A stretch of 10,469 nucleotides of DNA from Gammaproteobacteria bacterium (GTDB taxonomy: Bacteria > Pseudomonadota > Gammaproteobacteria > Enterobacterales > Alteromonadaceae), in the NCBI GenBank assembly GCA_027484495.1, contig JAIXSW010000137.1, positions 1 to 10,469 of the forward strand, given 5' to 3'. Positions 7,003-10,469 of the stretch are shown piece by piece. The translations under genes were made by a program, and so were the position numbers. Within the stretch, counting starts at the first letter, position 1. Each line of letters opens with the position of its first letter. The notes under the pieces are model-generated. The model had not been told where the DNA came from, did not search any database, and saw only the letters and a list, made by a program, of their open reading frames with translations.

Positions 7003-10000
7003 ATGAGGAAAGGCGATTTATACCAACAGACTGCACAGCGGTCTGGTTCACAACGGCCGGCGTTTAAACGCTCGGTGCTGGCAATGGCGATGCTGGGGTT
7101 GTCGGTTGGTGCTTATGCGCAGCAAGCCGCCCCAGCCGACAGTAAAAAGACCAAAGACGAAGCCAGCGTCGAAGTGATTGAAGTCAAAGGCACCCGAGCC
7201 AATTTACAAAGTGCACAAAATATCAAACGGCTGGCGGACACGATCATTGATGGTATTTCGGCAGAAGATATCGGGGTGCTGCCGGATCGCAGCGTGTTGG
7301 AAGCCATCCAGCGTGTGCCCGGCGTTTCAGTCGAGCGTTTTGCCGGCCCGGATGATCCGGACCACTTCAGCGTCGAGGGCAGTGGCGCCATTATCCGTGG
7401 CATGACACAAACCCGCAGTGAATTTAACGGTCGCGATTCATTTACGGCCAACTCAGGCCGGGGTTTGTCGTTTCAGGATGTATCGCCTGAACTGATGGGC
7501 GGTGTTGATATCTTTAAAAACCAAACGGCGGACATGATTGAGGGCGGCATTGGCGGCACTGTCAGTTTGCGCACCCGCAAACCCTTTGATTCCGACGGCC
7601 GGGTGTTTGCGATCAGCGGCGACTGGTCTTATGGCGACTTGGCAGAAAAAGGCAGTCCGACCATTTCCGGACTGTTCAGCGACCGGTTTGAATTAGACAG
7701 TGGCGGCGAAATTGGCTACCTGTTTAACGCCGCCCATTCCCAGCTTTATGGCAAATCGCACGGCATCCAGTCCGATGCTTATGTGCCGTTTTTAGCCAAT
7801 ACCCTGGCCGGCGCTGAAGCTTTTGCCGGTGCCGACAATAAAGGCACCGTCTGGATGCCAAACGCTGCCAACCTGCTGCAAAAATTTGATGACCGCGAGC
7901 GCACCGGCTTTTCCAGTGCGCTGCAATGGCAAAACAAAGACGAAACCTTGTTAGGCACGCTGCAGTATATCCGTTCGGACGCCCGGTTATCCTGGCATGA
8001 ACAGGCAGTGAAATATCAGGGCGGTTATTACAATATCGCCGGCCGGCGCTCACGGCCGCTTGCCGGTACTCAATTTGAGTTTGATGAACAGGGGCTGTTT
8101 GAGTCCGGCACTATTGTGCAGGGGGTCGACGGCTGGCGCGCGGCCGACGGCAATGTCGATCGGGTCGCCCGTGGCTGGGGCACCAATGCCCGCAATCAGT
8201 TTGGTTATGTCACGCAGTTTGACAGCCGCATCAAGGATACCAACACACTGGTTGAAGATATGTCTTTGAATCTGCAGTGGAAAGTGACCGAGAAACTGAA
8301 ACTGACCGGCGATGTGCAGTGGGTGGAAGCCGATACGCAGGATGACGACGTCGTGGTGCATACCGCCGCTTTTGCTGGTCAGCAATACGATGTTTCAGGT
8401 TCGACGCCGACGATGACGTTACTGGAACCCTGGTTTGGTTATCGCGACGCCAATCCGGCTGCTTTTGCCACGGGCTACCCGGGGTTTAGCGGCGATGCAA
8501 ATGGTGATAAAAACTACTTCCAGGACCCGACATCCTATTTCTTGCGCAGCGCGATGGACCACTATGAACGCTCAGAAGGCGATTCGGTGGCAACCCGGCT
8601 GGATGCCAGTTATGAACTGGATAATCTTGGTATTCTGACTTCGATGCAAGCCGGTTTACGTTATGCAAAACGGGAACAAACCGTGCGGTCGACCAGCTGG
8701 AACTGGGGGGCATTAGCGCCGGAATATTCAGGTGCCGCGCCGGCCGGCTGGCTGGATAAAATCCCGCTGGATGCCAAAGATTATGAAATGGTCGATTGGT
8801 CCGACTTTCATGGCGGCGGTATCGCCAATATTCCGGGCAATCAAACTATCCACATGACAGAGGCTTATGTGCGCTCCATCATGGGGGCGAACCCGGCACG
8901 TCAGCCATTTAAGTCGGCGGGTGGCAACTGGACGCCTTATCCACAGCGCAGCAATGTTGATGCACAATATGGCATTTTCACGCCGGGTGAAGTGAACGAC
9001 ACCGCAGAGACCAACAAAGCGGTTTATGCCCGCTTTAATTTTGAAGGCGATGCCGGTTCGATGCGCTACGCCGGAAACTTTGGTCTTCGGTATGTCGAAT
9101 TGGATCGTGAGGCCAATGGTTTTGTGACATTCCCGGATTTGCTACCGGATTTCCTGCCGCCGGAAGGCTTGCGCAATCAGCAACTGACCAAAGATAAAGT
9201 GCTGACCTGGGTCAGTCAGCAGTTAAGTGCCGGCAAATATGCCTCGGTTGAAGACGCCTTAAAAGCGCCGGAAAACCGCTGGATAGGCGATGCGGTGAAC
9301 TACCTGCCAGATGCGGACCGCGCCTATGGCAACGATGCTGAAGACCGTTTAACTGCTGAATCCAAGTACAAGACCTGGTTGCCAAGTTTTAACCTCAAAG
9401 TCGAGTTGACCGACGAACTCATTACGCGTTTCGCCATCTCTAAAGCCATCGCGCTGCCGGATATGGGCGACGTGCAAAACCGGCTGACGCTCGGCAATGA
9501 GCCGGTGCAAACGGAACGGCCAATTCTGGTTATAGATCCGGCTAATCCGCCGCTGCCGCAAGACAACATGGTCACCCGGGCTTATGTGCCCGCCTGGACT
9601 GGTAGTGGCGGCAACCCTTATCTGCAGCCGATGGAATCATTGCAGTATGACGCATCGATCGAATGGTATTTCGCCGATGTGGGCCAGCTCAGTGCGACCA
9701 TCTTCCACAAAGATCTGTCGAATTATTTCATCCAGGGCGCATTTGCGCAGAATGTGACGAATCCGACGACGGGTGCGAATCAAACGTCGCTGGTATCGAC
9801 CACTATTAACGGTGGCGAAGGGGAAATGGACGGTCTGGAACTGGCCTATCAGCAGTTTTTTGACCAGTTACCTGAACCCTTTAACGGTTTAGGTTTACAG
9901 GCCAGCTTTACCTATATTGATGCGGGCGGTGTACCGAATAATCAGGTCGATGTCGAAGATGAGAGCTGGCTCGGTGATGACTTCACCGATACCGGGATCC

Positions 10001-10356
10001 GCGTCAATATGGCGAACGTACCGCTGCAGGGCCAATCGGATAAAACCTTTAATATTGTTGGGATGTACGAGAAAAATGGCTGGAGTGCACGACTGGCTTA
10101 CAACTGGCGTTCAAAGTATCTGCTGACCACCCGTGATGTGATCAGTAAGGCGCCGTTGTGGTATGACGACCACGGTCAGCTGGACGGCTCGGTGTTTTAC
10201 AACTTCGACAATATCAGTGTCGGTTTGCAGGCCACCAACATCACCAATTCGCAGTCGGAAACGCTGATGATGCTCAATGATGCTGGCTTAACCGCCGGGC
10301 GGTCCTGGTTTGTCTCAGATCGGCGTATTGCGCTGGTGATGCGGGCCAATTTCTGA
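7003..10356 (+). CDS. TonB-dependent outer-membrane receptor (Xanthomonas/Caulobacter type), probable oligosaccharide uptake
   Basis: This 1117-residue protein is a plugged outer-membrane barrel that imports a substrate using energy from TonB/ExbB/ExbD. It has a long-n-region signal peptide (residues 1-39, cleavage likely after AYA), a probable TonB box near 56-62 (VEVIEVK), a plug domain (about 70-197, with VLEAIQRVPGVSVER, IRGM and GGIGGTVSLRTRKPF) and a large barrel ending in RANF with the terminal Phe needed for assembly. There is no N-terminal signalling (STN) domain, so it is not a FecA-like transducer. Length and the plug pattern fit the TonB receptors of sugar-use loci rather than short siderophore receptors. 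The start at 7003 has GGAG 9 bases upstream and leads straight into the signal peptide; the open frame reaches back to 6847 but that part has poor coding character. An acidic loop, D498-x-N-x-D-x-N504, resembles a calcium-binding loop. The divergent GH2 gene suggests a galactose-containing glycan, which is inference. Confidence 0.92.
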   Translation: MRKGDLYQQTAQRSGSQRPAFKRSVLAMAMLGLSVGAYAQQAAPADSKKTKDEASVEVIEVKGTRANLQSAQNIKRLADTIIDGISAEDIGVLPDRSVLEAIQRVPGVSVERFAGPDDPDHFSVEGSGAIIRGMTQTRSEFNGRDSFTANSGRGLSFQDVSPELMGGVDIFKNQTADMIEGGIGGTVSLRTRKPFDSDGRVFAISGDWSYGDLAEKGSPTISGLFSDRFELDSGGEIGYLFNAAHSQLYGKSHGIQSDAYVPFLANTLAGAEAFAGADNKGTVWMPNAANLLQKFDDRERTGFSSALQWQNKDETLLGTLQYIRSDARLSWHEQAVKYQGGYYNIAGRRSRPLAGTQFEFDEQGLFESGTIVQGVDGWRAADGNVDRVARGWGTNARNQFGYVTQFDSRIKDTNTLVEDMSLNLQWKVTEKLKLTGDVQWVEADTQDDDVVVHTAAFAGQQYDVSGSTPTMTLLEPWFGYRDANPAAFATGYPGFSGDANGDKNYFQDPTSYFLRSAMDHYERSEGDSVATRLDASYELDNLGILTSMQAGLRYAKREQTVRSTSWNWGALAPEYSGAAPAGWLDKIPLDAKDYEMVDWSDFHGGGIANIPGNQTIHMTEAYVRSIMGANPARQPFKSAGGNWTPYPQRSNVDAQYGIFTPGEVNDTAETNKAVYARFNFEGDAGSMRYAGNFGLRYVELDREANGFVTFPDLLPDFLPPEGLRNQQLTKDKVLTWVSQQLSAGKYASVEDALKAPENRWIGDAVNYLPDADRAYGNDAEDRLTAESKYKTWLPSFNLKVELTDELITRFAISKAIALPDMGDVQNRLTLGNEPVQTERPILVIDPANPPLPQDNMVTRAYVPAWTGSGGNPYLQPMESLQYDASIEWYFADVGQLSATIFHKDLSNYFIQGAFAQNVTNPTTGANQTSLVSTTINGGEGEMDGLELAYQQFFDQLPEPFNGLGLQASFTYIDAGGVPNNQVDVEDESWLGDDFTDTGIRVNMANVPLQGQSDKTFNIVGMYEKNGWSARLAYNWRSKYLLTTRDVISKAPLWYDDHGQLDGSVFYNFDNISVGLQATNITNSQSETLMMLNDAGLTAGRSWFVSDRRIALVMRANF

Positions 10357-10363
10357 TTTGTGC

Positions 10364-10457
10364 GTTGTGGTAGGAGGCGTGGTGGGTTTCACTTCGCTCT
10401 ACCCACCCTACACAACCAGAAGTTGTGTAGGGTGCAATAAACGCAGCGAATTGCACC
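10364..10457. repeat. REPIN-like element: two GTAG-headed hairpin repeats head to head
   Basis: Two copies of one repeat face outward from a centre at 10417-10421. On the plus strand, GTTGTGTAGGGTG (10422-10434) leads into the hairpin GGTGCAAT (10431-10438) / ATTGCACC (10450-10457). On the minus strand the same 13-base head (10416-10404) leads into the hairpin GGTGGGT (10407-10401) / ACCCACC (10387-10381). The two heads together make a perfect 13-bp stem with loop CAGAA. In each unit GTAG directly precedes the palindrome, the known layout of REP sequences recognised by RAYT transposases, and inverted pairs are known as REPINs. A third degenerate head, GTTGTGGTAGG, lies at 10364-10374. The minus-strand unit reads GWVERSETHH when translated, a familiar false peptide from such repeats. 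The element sits 25 bases after the receptor stop (from 10381) and may also cap its transcript. Confidence 0.7.
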
Positions 10458-10469
10458 GGAGCAACAGTC

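Noticed and set aside
10274..10456. 60-codon minus-strand frame containing GWVERSETHH
   Set aside because: This peptide is a recurrent false translation of REP-type intergenic repeats, and the rest is antisense to the receptor gene.

Overview
The window is from a Gram-negative bacterium with TonB-dependent outer-membrane uptake, most likely a gammaproteobacterium of the Rheinheimera/Alishewanella, Cellvibrio or Xanthomonas type. This rests on the TonB receptor style, the DUF4982-type family 2 glycosidase, a 7TM LytTR regulator and a GTAG-type REP repeat. The genus is inference only. There are four complete genes, one gene fragment, two divergent regulatory regions and one dispersed-repeat element. 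No rRNA, tRNA, CRISPR array or insertion sequence was seen.

Left part (1-3719). The first 262 bases hold the 3' end of a reading frame whose opening residues look like the barrel of a TonB-dependent receptor. It stops about 230 residues too early and lacks a terminal aromatic residue, so it is probably a truncated or decayed receptor. Converging on it is a membrane-bound LytTR transcription regulator (minus strand, 401-2032): an N-terminal anchor, a periplasmic beta-sandwich sensor, seven transmembrane helices, a Gln/Leu-rich linker and a C-terminal LytTR DNA-binding domain. It is transcribed divergently from a secreted S33-family alpha/beta hydrolase (2190-3719). The 157-base gap plus the regulator's leader contains a plausible LytTR direct repeat, so the regulator may control itself and the hydrolase.

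Right part (3822-10356). A secreted family 2 glycoside hydrolase (beta-galactosidase type, minus strand, start at 6584) is divergent from a 1117-residue TonB-dependent receptor (plus strand, start at 7003), across a 418-base shared control region. The arrangement suggests a small glycan-use unit: the receptor imports an oligosaccharide and the glycosidase removes a terminal sugar, probably a beta-galactose. No sugar-specific regulator or inner-membrane transporter gene lies in the window.

Between the convergent hydrolase and glycosidase genes lies a strong hairpin overlapping a second, mutually exclusive one. After the receptor gene the window ends in two head-to-head GTAG-headed hairpin repeats, which fit a REPIN (a paired REP element mobilised in trans by RAYT transposases).

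I found no clearly new biological system. The most interesting points are the integral-membrane LytTR regulator with its candidate operator, the REPIN-like element, and the divergent glycosidase/receptor pair.
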